Assembly: GCF_014652335.1 (NCBI RefSeq)
Contig: NZ_BMYP01000015.1
Span: forward strand, 1 to 64,000
Origin: Vogesella fluminis
GTDB taxonomy: Bacteria; Pseudomonadota; Gammaproteobacteria; Burkholderiales; Chromobacteriaceae
Direction: 5' to 3'
DNA length: 64,000 nucleotides
This document shows positions 37,131 to 48,146 of this stretch, piece after piece. Both the position numbers and the translations under genes were made by a program. The first letter of the stretch is position 1, and every line of letters begins with the position of its first letter. Below the pieces are notes generated by a model. That model made no database searches and was not told the DNA's origin. It saw nothing but the letters and a program-made list of their open reading frames with translations.

Positions 37131-37268
37131 GGTGTGCTCCTGTCAGAAACAGTGGGCAGCTTACGCGCCCGTGGTACGGCTTTCCTTGAGGCAGAACAAG
37201 TACGGGGCGCCGGCAGGAGGGGCCAGCCCTTCGGGGTCACGCGCTGCAAAAAGACCTTGAACAGGTTC

Positions 37269-37811
37269 TCAGAACTCGGCATCGGCCAGCGGCGGTGCCG
37301 AGCGGTCCTTGGACGATAGTTGCAGATGGTCGCGCAGCGGCCAGGCAATCGCCAGCTGCGGGTCGTCCCAGCGTATGGCGCGCTCATGCTGCGGACTCCA
37401 GTAGGCGGTGGTTTTGTACAACACTTCGGCCTGTTCGCTGAGTGCGACGAAGCCGTGGGCGAAGCCTTCCGGAATCCACAGCTGGCGATGGTTGGCCGCA
37501 GACAGGATGGTGCTGAAATGCCGGCCGAAGGTGGTGCTGCCGCGGCGCAGGTCGACGGCAACATCGAACACCTCGCCGGCTGTGCAGCGCACCAGCTTGC
37601 CTTGCGCCTGCGGCGGCAGCTGGTAGTGCAGGCCGCGCAGCACGCCGCGGCCGGAGCGGGAGTGGTTGTCCTGTACGAATCCGACGTGGCGGCCGATGGC
37701 GTCATCGAAGCGCTGCTGGTGGAAGCTCTCGTAGAAAAAGCCGCGTTCGTCGGCAAAGACTTTCGGCTCGATGATTTTGAGGTCGGCAATGGCGGTATCA
37801 AGGATGTTCAT
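37269..37811 (-). CDS. rfbC: dTDP-4-dehydrorhamnose 3,5-epimerase
   Basis: A 180-residue RmlC cupin epimerase. It shows DERGFFYESFHQQRFDDAIG, the catalytic histidine region QDNHSRSGRGVLRGLHYQ (about residues 48-65), and WIPEGFAHGFVAL. It performs the third step of dTDP-L-rhamnose synthesis. It is the last gene of the rmlBDAC set, separated from rfbA by a 59-bp gap filled with a word-pair hairpin. Start ATG 37811. Confidence 0.95.
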   Translation of the reverse strand: MNILDTAIADLKIIEPKVFADERGFFYESFHQQRFDDAIGRHVGFVQDNHSRSGRGVLRGLHYQLPPQAQGKLVRCTAGEVFDVAVDLRRGSTTFGRHFSTILSAANHRQLWIPEGFAHGFVALSEQAEVLYKTTAYWSPQHERAIRWDDPQLAIAWPLRDHLQLSSKDRSAPPLADAEF

Positions 37812-37831
37812 GCGGGGGCCCGGTGATGCAA

Positions 37832-37861
37832 GGTTGGCCGCAATGCTGCTTGCGGCCAACC
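37832..37861. repeat. Inverted pair of the uptake-like word between rfbA and rfbC
   Basis: GGTTGGCCGCAA (37832-37843) and TTGCGGCCAACC (37850-37861) leave a 6-base loop. It lies inside an apparent operon, so it may reduce read-through into rfbC or be neutral there. Confidence 0.75.
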
Positions 37862-37870
37862 CCGGCAGGA

Positions 37871-38740
37871 TTAGCGGAGCATGGCCAGCAGGTATTGGCC
37901 GTAGGCGTTTTTCTGTAGCGGGGCGGCCAGTTTTTCTACCTGGGCGGCGTCGATCCAGCCGGCGTGGTAGGCGATTTCTTCCGGGCAGGCCACTTTCAGG
38001 CCCTGACGGTTCTCCACGGTGGCGATGAACTGGCTGGCGGCCAGCATCGACTCGTGGGTGCCGGTATCCAGCCAGGCATAACCGCGGCCCATGGTCTGCA
38101 CGTCCAGTGTGCCCTGACGCAGGTAGGCGGCGTTGATGTCGGTGATCTCCAGTTCGCCGCGCGGCGACGGCCTGATCGATTTGGCGATATCGACTACCTG
38201 TCCGTCGTAGAAGTACAGACCGGTGACGGCGTAACTGGACTTGGGCTGCTGCGGTTTCTCTTCGATGCTGATGGCGCGGCCGGCGGTGTCGAATTCCACC
38301 ACGCCGTAGCGCTCCGGATCATTGACGTGATAGGCAAATACCGAGGCGCCGCTGTCCCGGGTGCAGGCACGGTGCAGCAGCTTCTGGAAGTCGTTACCGT
38401 AGAAAATATTGTCGCCCAGCACCAGTGCCGACGGGGCGCCGGCGAGGAAGGCCTCGCCGAGGATGAAGGCCTGTGCCAGCCCGTCCGGGCTGGGCTGTAC
38501 CGTGTACGCCAGCCGGATGCCCCACTGGCTGCCGTCGCCCAGCAGCTGCCGGAAGCGCGGCGTGTCCTGCGGCGTGGAGATGATCAGGATGTCGCGGATG
38601 CCTGCCAGCAGCAGCGTGCTCAGCGGGTAGTAGATCATCGGCTTGTCGTAGATCGGCAGCAATTGCTTGCTGACGGCGAGGGTGGCCGGGTACAGGCGGC
38701 TGCCGGAACCGCCGGCCAGGATGATGCCTTTGCGCGTCAT
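37871..38740 (-). CDS. rfbA: Glucose-1-phosphate thymidylyltransferase
   Basis: A 289-residue nucleotidyltransferase making dTDP-glucose. Motifs are [37 protein letters not shown] at the N-terminus, [11 protein letters not shown] (about residue 108), and the [18 protein letters not shown] segment. It overlaps the rfbD stop by 4 bp (ATGA). Together with rfbB, rfbD and rfbC it supplies dTDP-rhamnose for O-antigen or other glycans. Confidence 0.96.
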   Translation of the reverse strand: MTRKGIILAGGSGSRLYPATLAVSKQLLPIYDKPMIYYPLSTLLLAGIRDILIISTPQDTPRFRQLLGDGSQWGIRLAYTVQPSPDGLAQAFILGEAFLAGAPSALVLGDNIFYGNDFQKLLHRACTRDSGASVFAYHVNDPERYGVVEFDTAGRAISIEEKPQQPKSSYAVTGLYFYDGQVVDIAKSIRPSPRGELEITDINAAYLRQGTLDVQTMGRGYAWLDTGTHESMLAASQFIATVENRQGLKVACPEEIAYHAGWIDAAQVEKLAAPLQKNAYGQYLLAMLR

Positions 38741-39645
38741 GGTTTTCTCGCGTTATCGAGGGTCTGGAATACCTGCGTCACGCCTTCCTGCCACGACGGC
38801 AGCTGCAGGCCGAAGGTGTGCATCAGCTTGCTGCAATCCAGTTGCGAGTTGGCCGGGCGGACGGCTTGTTGCGGGTACTCGTCGCTGCTGATCGCGTGCA
38901 GGCCGTCCGGCGGCAGCATCAGTGCCCAGCCGGCGTCGCGTGCCAGCGCGATGACGAAGCCGGCGTAGCCATGCCAGCTGGTGCGCCCCCGGGCGGCAAC
39001 GTGATAGGTGCCGTAGGGTTGGGCCGTATCGGCCAGGCAGCACGCGACAAGGTTGGCCGCCACGTCGGCCGGCAGGCTGGCCGGTGTCGGCGTGCCGAAC
39101 TGGTCGGCGACCACGGCGAGGCTGTCGCGGCTTGCGGCCAACCTTAGCATGGTCTTCAGGAAGTTCTGGCCGTAGACGCCGGCCACCCACGAGCTGCGCA
39201 GGATGAAGTGGCGGCAGCCGCTGTCGTGGACGGCTTGCTCGCCCAGCCATTTGCTCTGGCCGTAGACCGATTGCGGGCTGGCGGCGTCGTCCTCGCGCCA
39301 GGCGCCGTCCTTGTGGCCGTCGAATACGTAGTCGGTAGAGTAGTGCAGCAGCAGCGCATCGTTGGCCGCAGCCCACTGCGCCAGTACGGCGACGGCGTCG
39401 GCGTTGACGGCGTGGGCCAGTGCCGGTTCGTCTTCGGCACGGTCAACGGCGGTATAGGCGGCGGCATTGACGATGATGTCGGGCCGCCAGGCATCCAGCG
39501 CCGCGGCCAGCGTTGCCGGTTGCGCCAGGTCGAACTGGCTGCGGTCCGGGCAGATCAGCCGGCCGTGCAGCGCCAGCGCGCGCCGGAGTTCGAAACCGAC
39601 CTGGCCGCTGGCGCCGGTGATCAGGATCTTTGCCGGATGGCTCAT
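38737..39645 (-). CDS. rfbD: dTDP-4-dehydrorhamnose reductase
   Basis: A 302-residue short-chain reductase for the last step of dTDP-rhamnose synthesis. It shows the loop [16 protein letters not shown] (8-23), [23 protein letters not shown] and the catalytic [12 protein letters not shown]. Several uptake-like words lie inside. It overlaps rfbB by ATGA. A reading from farther upstream would run into rfbB, so ATG 39645 is the start. Confidence 0.95.
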   Translation of the reverse strand: MSHPAKILITGASGQVGFELRRALALHGRLICPDRSQFDLAQPATLAAALDAWRPDIIVNAAAYTAVDRAEDEPALAHAVNADAVAVLAQWAAANDALLLHYSTDYVFDGHKDGAWREDDAASPQSVYGQSKWLGEQAVHDSGCRHFILRSSWVAGVYGQNFLKTMLRLAASRDSLAVVADQFGTPTPASLPADVAANLVACCLADTAQPYGTYHVAARGRTSWHGYAGFVIALARDAGWALMLPPDGLHAISSDEYPQQAVRPANSQLDCSKLMHTFGLQLPSWQEGVTQVFQTLDNARKP

Positions 39646-40709
39646 GACTGTTCTCCATATTGCCGGTCCAGCCAGTCGCGGTAACGGCCGCTGCTGACGC
39701 CCGCGACCCAGTCCGGGTTGTCCAGATACCACTGCACGGTCTTGCGGATGCCGGAGTCGAAGGTTTCGGCCGGTTTCCAGCCCAGCTCGCGCTGCAGCTT
39801 GCGTGCGTCGATGGCGTAGCGGCGGTCGTGGCCGGGGCGGTCCTGCACATGGCTGATCTGTTCGGCGTAGCTCTTGCCATCGGCGCGCGGCCGCAATTCG
39901 TCCAGCAGGCGGCAGATGGTACGCACCACGTCGAGGTTGGTTTTTTCGTTCCAGCCGCCGACGTTGTAGGTCTCGCCCGGTGCGCCGGCGTCCAGCACGC
40001 GGCGGATGGCGGCGCAGTGGTCGGTGACAAACAGCCAGTCACGGATCTGCTGGCCGTCGCCGTAAACCGGCAGCGGCTTGCCGGCCAGCGCGCCCAGGAT
40101 CACCAGCGGGATCAGCTTCTCGGGGAAGTGGTAGGGGCCGTAGTTGTTGCTGCAGTGGGTGGTCAGTACCGGCAGGCCGTAGCTGTGGTGCCAGGCGCGT
40201 ACCAGATGGTCGGCGGCGGCCTTGCTGGCGGAGTAGGGGCTGTTCGGCTGGTAGCGGTGCTGCTCGGTAAACGGGGCGTCGTCTGCGGCCAACGTGCCGT
40301 AGACCTCGTCGGTGGATACGTGCAGCAGGCGGAAGGCGGCCTTGCCGGTGGCGGGCAGCCCGCTCCAGTAGCCGCGCACTGCTTCCAGCAGCTGGAAGGT
40401 GCCGACGATATTGGTGTCGATGAAGTCGCCGGGGCCGTGCAGTGAGCGGTCGACATGGCTCTCGGCGGCGAAGTGGATCACCGCGCGCGGCTGGTGTTCG
40501 GCCAGCAGGCGGCCCAGCAGCGCGCGGTCGCCGATGTCGCCGTGCACGAAGCGGTGCCGCTCGTCGCCTTGCAGGCTGGCCAGCGTCTGCAGATTGCCGG
40601 CGTAGCTCAGCTTGTCCAGGTTGACGACCGGCTCGTCGCTGCCGGCCAGCCAGTCCAGCACGAAATTGCCGCCGATGAAGCCGGCACCACCGGTTACCAG
40701 AATGGTCAT
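39642..40709 (-). CDS. rfbB: dTDP-glucose 4,6-dehydratase
   Basis: A 355-residue SDR dehydratase. It has the NAD-binding [16 protein letters not shown] (6-21), [21 protein letters not shown] (catalytic threonine, aspartate, glutamate), and [15 protein letters not shown] with the active tyrosine. First gene of the rmlBDAC operon. The upstream gap to hmgL is 192 bp and should contain the operon promoter. Confidence 0.96.
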   Translation of the reverse strand: MTILVTGGAGFIGGNFVLDWLAGSDEPVVNLDKLSYAGNLQTLASLQGDERHRFVHGDIGDRALLGRLLAEHQPRAVIHFAAESHVDRSLHGPGDFIDTNIVGTFQLLEAVRGYWSGLPATGKAAFRLLHVSTDEVYGTLAADDAPFTEQHRYQPNSPYSASKAAADHLVRAWHHSYGLPVLTTHCSNNYGPYHFPEKLIPLVILGALAGKPLPVYGDGQQIRDWLFVTDHCAAIRRVLDAGAPGETYNVGGWNEKTNLDVVRTICRLLDELRPRADGKSYAEQISHVQDRPGHDRRYAIDARKLQRELGWKPAETFDSGIRKTVQWYLDNPDWVAGVSSGRYRDWLDRQYGEQS

Positions 40710-40901
40710 GTTGCTCTTTGCTTGCGAAAGTCGATCGGGAAGGTCGCAGTGCGGCGGCGCACCGCCACGGCTCTGCTTGTTGCCGGATTGTACTTGCCTT
40801 GGCGGTGCAACACGAGCCGCCGGCATCACGCCGGCAGCGGCAAAGCGCAACGGGCAGCCGGCGACCGTTGGCCGCCGGCTGGCCGCATGAACGGCAAGGA
40901 C

Positions 40902-41795
40902 TCAGCTGCGCAGGCCGCGCGCCTTGGCATACTTGGAGCCCGGCTCGCGCACCAGTGCCTCGGCAATGAACCAGGCGGTATCGGCCAGCTGCTCCAGATC
41001 CACCCCGGTGTGATAACCCAGGCCGTGCAGCAGATAGACCACGTCTTCGGTGGCCACATTGCCGGAGGCGCCCTTGGCATACGGGCAGCCGCCCAGCCCG
41101 GCCACCGAGCTGTCGAAGGTGCGCACGCCGGCCTGCAGCGCGGTGTGGATATTGGCGATGGCCATGCCGTAGGTGTCGTGGAAATGGCCGGCCAGCCGGG
41201 CTACCGGCACCACCTCGCTCACCGCATCCAGCATCGCGGTGACCTTGTTGGGGGTGCCCACGCCGATGGTGTCGCCCAGCGAGATTTCATAGCAGCCCAT
41301 GCCGTACAGCGCGCGCGCCACCTCGGCCACCTTGTACGGGGCGATGTCGCCTTCGTACGGGCAGCCCAGCACGCAGGACACATAGCCGCGCACCTTGATG
41401 CCTGCGGCCAGCGCGCGCTTCATCACCGATTCGAAGCGCTGCAGGCTCTCGGCGATGCTGGCGTTGATGTTCTTCTGGCTGAACGCCTCGCTGGCGGCGC
41501 CGAACACCGCGATCTCGCGCACGCCGGCTGCCAGTGCCGCATCCAGCCCCTTGTCGTTGGGCACCAGTACCGGGTAGTCGATGCCGGCATTCAGGTCCAG
41601 CGCCGCCAGTACTTGGGCGGAGTCCGCCATCTGCGGCACCCACTTGGGCGACACGAAGGCGCCGGCCTCGATGGTGCGCAAGCCGGCTGCGGCCAACCTT
41701 TCAATCAGCTCCAGCTTGGTTGCCAGCGCGACCGTGTGTTTTTCGTTCTGCAGCCCGTCGCGCGGGCCGACTTCGACGATCTTGACGTTTGTCAT
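40902..41795 (-). CDS. Hydroxymethylglutaryl-CoA lyase
   Basis: A 297-residue HMG-CoA lyase cleaving HMG-CoA to acetyl-CoA and acetoacetate, the last step of leucine breakdown. It has [13 protein letters not shown] (catalytic arginine and aspartate), [25 protein letters not shown] with metal-binding histidines, and the signature [26 protein letters not shown]. It is the last gene of the liu operon; a CACAGA hairpin lies in the gap to liuD. Confidence 0.93.
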   Translation of the reverse strand: MTNVKIVEVGPRDGLQNEKHTVALATKLELIERLAAAGLRTIEAGAFVSPKWVPQMADSAQVLAALDLNAGIDYPVLVPNDKGLDAALAAGVREIAVFGAASEAFSQKNINASIAESLQRFESVMKRALAAGIKVRGYVSCVLGCPYEGDIAPYKVAEVARALYGMGCYEISLGDTIGVGTPNKVTAMLDAVSEVVPVARLAGHFHDTYGMAIANIHTALQAGVRTFDSSVAGLGGCPYAKGASGNVATEDVVYLLHGLGYHTGVDLEQLADTAWFIAEALVREPGSKYAKARGLRS

Positions 41796-41811
41796 ATGAA
41801 CCTCTTTTCTT

Positions 41812-41914
41812 GCCACAGAATCCACGGAAGACACAGAAAGAAAACCGGGAGCCCCCACTACCGCCGGTGCTGTCGGTGTCACGCTTTTTCTGTGTTTTCC
41901 GTGGATTCTGTGGC
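41812..41914. repeat. CACAGA-type inverted repeat, copy 1
   Basis: GCCACAGAATCCACGGAAG continues through ACACAGAAAGAAAA on the left (41812-41844). Its complement lies at 41885-41914, with about 40 bp of unrelated loop. It fills the hmgL-liuD junction. The arms match the other four copies; the loop does not. Confidence 0.85.
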
Positions 41915-41925
41915 GAATAAAACGA

Positions 41926-43893
41926 TCAGTCCGCCTCGAAATCCACCAGCTCATCGCCGTCGCTGACCTGCTCGCCGGCGGCAAAGTAGAACGCCAGCAC
42001 CTTGCCGTCGGCCGGCGCGGTAATGGTGTGCTCCATCTTCATCGCTTCCAGGATCAGCAGCGGCTCGCCCTTGGCGACCGGCTTGCCGGCTTCGGCCAGC
42101 AGTGCCACCACGCGGCCCGGCATCGGCGCCTTCATGTGGGTTTCGCCGTGTACGCCTGCTTCTTCATAGGCGTAAGGATCGAGGTAGTCCACGGCAATGC
42201 GTTCGCCGCCGGTAAACAGCACGCGCTGCAAGCCGTGGCGCACCAGCGTGGCCTGCAACTGCTTGCCGCCAAGGTTGGCCGCAAGCCGGTTGCCGTGCAG
42301 GCTGGCGCTGGCGTGGAAGGTGTCATCGCCGATGGTGAGCACAAAGCCCTTGCCGTCGTAACGCAGCAGCACGTCGCAGCGCTCCTCGCCGTGGGTAAAG
42401 CCGATGCGGCGTTCCTGCGTGCCGTTCAGGCGCCAGCCCTGCAGCGCGCCGAAGGCATGGTCGTCGCCGCTGGCTGCGGCCAACGTTTCGCCTACCGCCA
42501 GCAGCGCCAGCTGTTCGCTGGACGGCGCGGCGGGGGCGGGCAGCAGGCTGTCGTGGTAGCGGGCGATCAGGCCGGTGTCCACGTCGCCGCTGGCAAACGC
42601 CGGGTTGGCGGCAATGCGGCGCAGGAAGCGGATATTGGTGGTGACGCCCACCACCTGGTAGGCGGCCAGCGCGGCGTCCAGCTGCTGCAGCGCCGCCTCG
42701 CGCGTTTCGCCCCACACGATCAGCTTGGCGATCATCGGGTCGTAGAACGGCGAAATGGTATCGCCCTGCAGTACGCCGGTATCGACGCGCACGTGGGCGG
42801 ACTCCGCTGGCGGCACCAGGTGCACCAGCGTGCCGGTAGCCGGCAGGAAACCCTTGTCCGGGTCCTCGGCGTAGATGCGTGCCTCGATGCTGTGGCCGTG
42901 GATCGCCAGCTGTGGCTGTTGCAGCGGCAAAGCTTGGCCGCAGGCCACTTTCAGCTGCCACGCCACCAGATCCTGGCCGGTGATCATCTCGGTAACCGGA
43001 TGCTCCACCTGCAGGCGGGTGTTCATTTCCATGAAGTAGAACTGCCCCGACTCCACATCCATGATGAATTCCACGGTGCCGGCGCCGACATAGCCGACGG
43101 CGCGGGCGGCCGCTACCGCCGCTTCGCCCATCGCCTGGCGGGTTGCCGCCGGCAGGTGCGGCGCCGGCGCTTCTTCCAGCACTTTCTGGTGGCGGCGCTG
43201 CACCGAGCAGTCGCGCTCGAACAGGTAGACACAGCCGCCCAGGCTGTCGGCGAAGACCTGTATCTCCACGTGGCGCGGGCGGGTCAGGTATTTCTCCACC
43301 AGCACCTTGTCGTCGCCGAAGCTGGCGCGCGCCTCGCGCTGGCAGCTGGCCAGCGCGGCGATAAAGTCGTCGCTGCGCTCCACGATGCGCATGCCCTTGC
43401 CGCCACCGCCGGCGCTGGCCTTGATCAGCACCGGGTAGCCCATCTTGTCGGCTTCGGCCTTCAGGAACTGTTCATCCTGATTGTCGCCGTGATAGCCCGG
43501 CACCAGCGGCACCTTGGCTTTTTCCATTAGCGCCTTGGCGGCGGACTTGCTGCCCATGGCGGCGATGGCGGAAGCCGGCGGGCCGATGAAGGCGATGCCG
43601 GCGGCCTCGCAGGCGGCGGCGAAGTCCTCGTTCTCCGACAGGAAGCCGTAGCCCGGATGCACCGCCTGCGCGCCGCTTTGTTTGGCAATGTCGAGGATCA
43701 GGTCGGCCTTGAGATAGGACTCGGCGGCCGGCGCCGGCCCCAGGCGGTAGGCTTCGTCGGCCAGCTTCACGAAGCGGGCGCTGGCGTCGGCATCGGAATA
43801 CACCGCCACGGTGGTCACGCCCATGGCGCGGGCGGTCTTGATCACGCGGCAGGCGATTTCGCCACGGTTGGCGATGAGGATCTTAGTGAACAT
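41926..43893 (-). CDS. liuD: Methylcrotonyl-CoA carboxylase biotin-containing subunit
   Basis: A 655-residue biotin carboxylase plus biotin carrier. It starts [18 protein letters not shown]. The ATP-grasp part holds [13 protein letters not shown] (about residue 160), [20 protein letters not shown] and [16 protein letters not shown]. The biotinylated lysine is in [11 protein letters not shown] near the C-terminus (about 618). Its neighbour liuB and the rest of the operon identify it as the 3-methylcrotonyl-CoA enzyme rather than a propionyl- or acetyl-CoA carboxylase. A partial copy of its start lies immediately upstream. Confidence 0.92.
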   Translation of the reverse strand: MFTKILIANRGEIACRVIKTARAMGVTTVAVYSDADASARFVKLADEAYRLGPAPAAESYLKADLILDIAKQSGAQAVHPGYGFLSENEDFAAACEAAGIAFIGPPASAIAAMGSKSAAKALMEKAKVPLVPGYHGDNQDEQFLKAEADKMGYPVLIKASAGGGGKGMRIVERSDDFIAALASCQREARASFGDDKVLVEKYLTRPRHVEIQVFADSLGGCVYLFERDCSVQRRHQKVLEEAPAPHLPAATRQAMGEAAVAAARAVGYVGAGTVEFIMDVESGQFYFMEMNTRLQVEHPVTEMITGQDLVAWQLKVACGQALPLQQPQLAIHGHSIEARIYAEDPDKGFLPATGTLVHLVPPAESAHVRVDTGVLQGDTISPFYDPMIAKLIVWGETREAALQQLDAALAAYQVVGVTTNIRFLRRIAANPAFASGDVDTGLIARYHDSLLPAPAAPSSEQLALLAVGETLAAASGDDHAFGALQGWRLNGTQERRIGFTHGEERCDVLLRYDGKGFVLTIGDDTFHASASLHGNRLAANLGGKQLQATLVRHGLQRVLFTGGERIAVDYLDPYAYEEAGVHGETHMKAPMPGRVVALLAEAGKPVAKGEPLLILEAMKMEHTITAPADGKVLAFYFAAGEQVSDGDELVDFEAD

Positions 43894-44014
43894 GGTGGTC
43901 TCCCGTGGCGAACCCGCCGCGGCACATGCGTGCCGCCAGGCGATTTTGCTGCGCAGCTGCGCAGCCTTGCGGCTGCTGGTCGCCACGGTTGGCAATCAGA
44001 ATCTTGGTGAACAT
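43883..44014 (-). pseudogene. Duplicated 5' end of a biotin carboxylase gene (43-codon remnant)
   Basis: A second ATG (44014) opens [12 protein letters not shown], repeating the first eleven residues of liuD before running into unrelated sequence and a stop that overlaps the real liuD start. About 37 bp match, with four differences, each in a third codon position. This looks like the head of a lost paralogous biotin carboxylase gene or an old tandem duplication. As a translated leader it could affect liuD expression. Confidence 0.65.
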
Positions 44015-44111
44015 GGTGCTGGTTACCTGGCTAGTGGTCTGCTCAAGGTTGGCCGCAGCGCGGCTGGCGCAAGGAGTAGGGTAGGCGTGCATGGCATCTC
44101 TTCAACTTTTT

Positions 44112-44190
44112 GCCACAGAACCCACGGAAGACACAGAAGCCTTCACTGGGTACCGGGTTCATGTCGGTGTTGTTCTGTGGTTTCTGTGGC
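44112..44190. repeat. CACAGA-type inverted repeat, copy 2
   Basis: The left arm GCCACAGAACCCACGGAAG with ACACAGAAG (44112-44139) faces a shorter right arm ending TTCTGTGGTTTCTGTGGC at 44190. It lies between the liuD remnant and liuC. Confidence 0.75.
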
Positions 44191-44200
44191 TAAAGGGGGA

Positions 44201-44986
44201 TCAAATCCAGCTGGGTGGACGCTTGTCGAAGAAGGCAGCCAGGCCTTCGCGCGCCTCGTCGGTGACGCGGGTGGCGGCGATGGTGTGCGCGGTGTCGTCC
44301 AGCAGCGTGTCCTCCAGCGGCGAGCCCTGGCGCAGGTCGGCCAGCAATTCCTTGGCGGCGCTCAGCGCGTGCGGGCCGCCACGGACCAGCTCGGCGGCCA
44401 CCTCGGCGACGCGCGCATCCAGCGCCTCGGCCGGCACCACCTCGTGCACCAGACCGATGCGCTCGGCGGTGGCGGCATCGATGCGCTCGGCGGTCAGGAA
44501 GTAGCGTCGTGCCTGGCGCCAGCCGATGGCATCGGCGACATAAGGACCGATGGTGGCCGGAATCAGGCCCAGCCGTACTTCGGTCAGCGCGAATCTGGCG
44601 GCGTCGGTGGCGATGGCGATGTCGCACACCGAGGTCAGGCCGGTGCCGCCGGCCATCGCCGCGCCGTGGATGCGCGCGATCACCGGCTTCTTGCTGCGGT
44701 AGATGCCTTTCAGCATCGCCGCCAGCTTGCGTGCGTCGTCGAGGTTCTGCGCCTCGCTGTAACCGGCGGCGCGGCGCATCCAGTCCAGATCGGCGCCGGC
44801 GGAGAAGCTCTTGCCGCGGCCGGCCAGCACGATCACGCGCACGCCGGCCTCCTCGTTCAGGGTGCGGAAGGCGGCGGTGAGATCGGCGATCAGGTGCTCG
44901 TTCATCGCGTTGTGCAGCTCCGGGCGGTTCATCCACACGGTGGCGACCTGGCCGGCGCGTTCGATTTCCAAAGTGCTGTAAGTCAT
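44201..44986 (-). CDS. liuC: Methylglutaconyl-CoA hydratase (enoyl-CoA hydratase family)
   Basis: A 261-residue crotonase-fold enzyme. It has the oxyanion-hole segment GRGKSFSAGADLDWMRR (about 57-73) and the second segment IHGAAMAGGTGLTSVCDIAIATD with RFALTEVRLGLIPATIGPYV. The glutamate in TEVRLGL is the usual catalytic acid. Position inside liuA-B-C-D indicates hydration of 3-methylglutaconyl-CoA to HMG-CoA. Start ATG 44986. Confidence 0.9.
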   Translation of the reverse strand: MTYSTLEIERAGQVATVWMNRPELHNAMNEHLIADLTAAFRTLNEEAGVRVIVLAGRGKSFSAGADLDWMRRAAGYSEAQNLDDARKLAAMLKGIYRSKKPVIARIHGAAMAGGTGLTSVCDIAIATDAARFALTEVRLGLIPATIGPYVADAIGWRQARRYFLTAERIDAATAERIGLVHEVVPAEALDARVAEVAAELVRGGPHALSAAKELLADLRQGSPLEDTLLDDTAHTIAATRVTDEAREGLAAFFDKRPPSWI

Positions 44987-45007
44987 TGGAAAACCTTTCT
45001 TTTCTTT

Positions 45008-45119
45008 GCCACAGAAACCACAGAAGGACACAGAAAAATGCTTTTATTGAGAGGAGGATTCATCCGCTTGGCAGCGGTTTTCATTGCTTTTGTCCGTGTT
45101 TTCCGTGGGTTCTGTGGCT
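45008..45119. repeat. CACAGA-type inverted repeat, copy 3
   Basis: The left arm starts GCCACAGAAACCACAGAAGG at 45008; the right arm ends TTTTCCGTGGGTTCTGTGGC at 45118. The loop is about 50 bp and unrelated to the other copies. It fills the liuC-liuB junction. Confidence 0.85.
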
Positions 45120-45128
45120 AATCAAAAA

Positions 45129-46727
45129 TCACATCCGGAACACGCCAAAGCGTGTCTTCTCCACCGGTGCCGACAGGCTGGCTTCCAGCGCCAGACTCAA
45201 CACCTCGCGCGTCTGTGCCGGGTCGATCACGCCGTCGTCCCACAGCCGTGCGCTGGCGTAGTAGGGGTGGCCCTGCTGCTCGTACTGTTCGCGCACCGGC
45301 GCTTTCAGCGCTTCTTCCTGCTCTGGCGTGAAGGCGTCGCCCAGTTGTTCCTTCTTCACCTGCGCCAGCACGCCGGCGGCCTGTTCGCCGCCCATTACCG
45401 AGATGCGGCTGTTCGGCCACATCCACAGGAAGCGCGGCGAGTAGGCGCGGCCGCACATGCCGTAGTTGCCGGCGCCGAAGCTGCCGCCGATCAGCACCGT
45501 GAACTTGGGCACGCTGGCGCAGGCCACAGCGGTCACCAGCTTGGCGCCGTCCTTGGCGATGCCGCCGTTCTCGTACTTCTTGCCGACCATGAAGCCGGTG
45601 ATGTTCTGCAGGAACACCAGCGGGATGCCGCGCTGACAGCACAGCTCGACGAAGTGCGCGCCCTTGAGCGCGGATTCGCTGAACAGGATGCCGTTGTTGG
45701 CGATGATGCCGACGCGGTAGCCGTTCAGGCGGGCAAAGCCGGTAACGAGAGTTGTTCCGTAGTTCTGCTTGAATTCGTCGAAGTCGGAGTCGTCCACCAG
45801 GCGGGCGATGATCTCGCGCACGTCGAACGGCTTTTTCGGATCGGCCGGGATCACGCCGTAGATTTCCTCCGCGGCGTAGCGCGGTGGCTTCGGCTCGGCG
45901 CGGTCCATCTCGCCCTGTTTCTTCCAGTTGAGGTCGGACACGATGCGGCGGGCGATGGCCAGCGCATGGGCATCGTTCTGCGCCAGGTGGTCGGCCACGC
46001 CGGAAATCCGGGTATGCACGTCGCCGCCGCCCAGCTCTTCCGCGGTCACCACCTCGCCGGTGGCCGCCTTCACCAGCGGCGGACCGCCGAGGAAGATGGT
46101 GCCCTGGTCCTTGACGATCACCGTCTCGTCGCTCATCGCCGGCACATAGGCACCGCCGGCGGTGCAGCTGCCCATCACCACCGCGATCTGCGGGATGCCG
46201 TCGGCAGACAGCTTGGCCTGGTTGTAGAAGATGCGGCCGAAGTGGTCGCGATCGGGGAACACCTCGTCCTGCAGCGGCAGGAAGGCGCCGCCGGAATCGA
46301 CCAGATAGACGCAGGGCAGGCGGTTGTCGCCGGCGATCTCCTGCGCGCGCAGGTGCTTCTTCACCGTCAGCGGGTAGTAGGTGCCGCCCTTGACGGTGGC
46401 GTCGTTGGCGATGATCAGGCACTCGACGCCGGCGATGCGGCCAACCCCGGTGATGACGCCGGCGCCGGGCGCGTCGTCGCCGTACATGCCGTAGGCGGCC
46501 AGTTGCGACAGCTCCAGGAACGGGCTGCCGGCGTCCAGCAGCAGGTCGATGCGTTCGCGCGGCAGCAGCTTGCCGCGGGCGACGTGCTTGGCGCGGGCCT
46601 TGTCGCCGCCACCCAGCGCCGCGCGGGCGACTTTCTCTTTCAGGTCGGCCACCAGCGCGCGCATCTTGTCGGCGTTGGCCGCAAAGTCGGCGGCGCGGGG
46701 GGAGAGCTTGGATTCGATGATGGGCAT
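45129..46727 (-). CDS. liuB: Methylcrotonyl-CoA carboxylase carboxyltransferase subunit
   Basis: A 532-residue carboxyltransferase of the AccD/PccB family. It holds [56 protein letters not shown], the CoA-site run [17 protein letters not shown], and [26 protein letters not shown] near residue 430. These wordings are characteristic of the 3-methylcrotonyl-CoA enzyme. It pairs with LiuD. Start ATG 46727. Confidence 0.94.
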   Translation of the reverse strand: MPIIESKLSPRAADFAANADKMRALVADLKEKVARAALGGGDKARAKHVARGKLLPRERIDLLLDAGSPFLELSQLAAYGMYGDDAPGAGVITGVGRIAGVECLIIANDATVKGGTYYPLTVKKHLRAQEIAGDNRLPCVYLVDSGGAFLPLQDEVFPDRDHFGRIFYNQAKLSADGIPQIAVVMGSCTAGGAYVPAMSDETVIVKDQGTIFLGGPPLVKAATGEVVTAEELGGGDVHTRISGVADHLAQNDAHALAIARRIVSDLNWKKQGEMDRAEPKPPRYAAEEIYGVIPADPKKPFDVREIIARLVDDSDFDEFKQNYGTTLVTGFARLNGYRVGIIANNGILFSESALKGAHFVELCCQRGIPLVFLQNITGFMVGKKYENGGIAKDGAKLVTAVACASVPKFTVLIGGSFGAGNYGMCGRAYSPRFLWMWPNSRISVMGGEQAAGVLAQVKKEQLGDAFTPEQEEALKAPVREQYEQQGHPYYASARLWDDGVIDPAQTREVLSLALEASLSAPVEKTRFGVFRM

Positions 46728-46750
46728 GATCTGGAAGACCTTTTGTTTTT

Positions 46751-46843
46751 GCCACAGAATCCACAGAAACCATGGAAAAGAACAGCAAGAAAACAGCGGT
46801 TTGAACGGCTGGTTTAGTCTGTGTTTTCCGTGGATTCTGTGGC
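46751..46843. repeat. CACAGA-type inverted repeat, copy 4
   Basis: GCCACAGAATCCACAGAAAC begins the left arm at 46751; GTTTTCCGTGGATTCTGTGG(C) closes the right arm at 46843. It fills the liuB-liuA junction. Confidence 0.85.
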
Positions 46844-46853
46844 GAAAAGAGGG

Positions 46854-48023
46854 TTAGCGGGTCTCGGCCATCAGTTCGCGGCCGATCAGCCAGCGGCGGA
46901 TTTCGCTGGTGCCGGCGCCGATCTCGTACAGCTTGGCGTCGCGCAGCAGGCGGCCGGTGGGGTATTCGTTGATATAGCCGTTGCCGCCCAGGCACTGGAT
47001 GGCGTCCAGCGCCATCTGCGTGGCGTTCTCGGCGGCGTAGAGGATGGCGCCGGCGGCGTCCTTGCGCGTCTGGCGTCCCGACTCGCCACGGTCCAGCGCC
47101 TGGCCGACGGCGTAGACGTAGGCGCGGCTGGCGGACAGCTTCACGTACATGTCGGCCAGTTTGCCCTGCATCAGCTGGAAGTCGCCGATGGCCTGGCCGA
47201 ACTGCTGGCGCTCGTTCAGGTACGGCACCACCACGTCCATGCAGCCCTGCATGATACCCAGCGGACCGGCGGACAGTACCGCGCGCTCGAAGTCGAGGCC
47301 GCTCATCAGCACCTTGACGCCGTTGCCCTCGCCGCCCAGCACGTTGGCCGCAGGCACGAAGCAGTCGTCGAAGAAGATCGGGTAGGTGTTGGAGCCGCGC
47401 ATGCCCAGCTTGTCCAGCTTGCTGCCGTGGCTGAAGCCGGCAAAGCCTTTCTCGACGATGAAGGCGGTGATGCCTTTCGCGCCGGCGCCCACGTCGGTCT
47501 TGGCGTACACCACCAGCGTGTCGGCATCGCCGCCGTTGGTGATCCACATCTTGCTGCCGTTGAGCTGGTAGCCGCCGGCCACCTTGTCGGCGCGCAGCTT
47601 CATGCTCACCACGTCGGAGCCGGCGTTCGGCTCGGACATCGCCAGCGCGCCGACGTGTTCGCCGGAGATCAGCTTGGGCAGATACTTGCGTTTCTGCTCT
47701 TCATTGCCATTCTTGTAGATCTGGTTCACGCACAGGTTGGAGTGCGCGCCGTAGGAGAGGGCGACCGAGGCGCTGGCGCGGGAGATTTCCTCCATCGCGA
47801 TCATGTGCGCGAGGTAGCCCATGTTGGCGCCGCCGTATTCCTCGCTGACGGTGATGCCCAAGAGGCCCAGGTCGCCGAACTTCTTCCACAGGTCGGCCGG
47901 GAACAGGTTGTCGCGGTCGATGTCGGCGGCGCGCGGCGCGATCTCGCTCTGGGCGAAGTCGCGCACCGTTTCGCGCAGCATGTCGTAGGTGTCACCGTGG
48001 GCAAAGCGCAAGCTGCTGTACAT
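46854..48023 (-). CDS. liuA: Isovaleryl-CoA dehydrogenase
   Basis: A 389-residue acyl-CoA dehydrogenase that oxidises isovaleryl-CoA with FAD. It shows [55 protein letters not shown], and the C-terminal [43 protein letters not shown]. The [22 protein letters not shown] ending is typical of the isovaleryl enzyme. First gene of the liu operon, with a LiuR-type operator about 125 bp upstream. Confidence 0.94.
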   Translation of the reverse strand: MYSSLRFAHGDTYDMLRETVRDFAQSEIAPRAADIDRDNLFPADLWKKFGDLGLLGITVSEEYGGANMGYLAHMIAMEEISRASASVALSYGAHSNLCVNQIYKNGNEEQKRKYLPKLISGEHVGALAMSEPNAGSDVVSMKLRADKVAGGYQLNGSKMWITNGGDADTLVVYAKTDVGAGAKGITAFIVEKGFAGFSHGSKLDKLGMRGSNTYPIFFDDCFVPAANVLGGEGNGVKVLMSGLDFERAVLSAGPLGIMQGCMDVVVPYLNERQQFGQAIGDFQLMQGKLADMYVKLSASRAYVYAVGQALDRGESGRQTRKDAAGAILYAAENATQMALDAIQCLGGNGYINEYPTGRLLRDAKLYEIGAGTSEIRRWLIGRELMAETR

Positions 48024-48146
48024 GTGTCTCTCCTTTATGCGAACTGCCCGGTGCCGTTGGCATCTCGTGGCGGCTATCTCTGTGTTGTAGCGGATGGTGG
48101 CGATTGCGCCATCTGCGCTGCGGCATCACTTAATCTTGAATTACGC

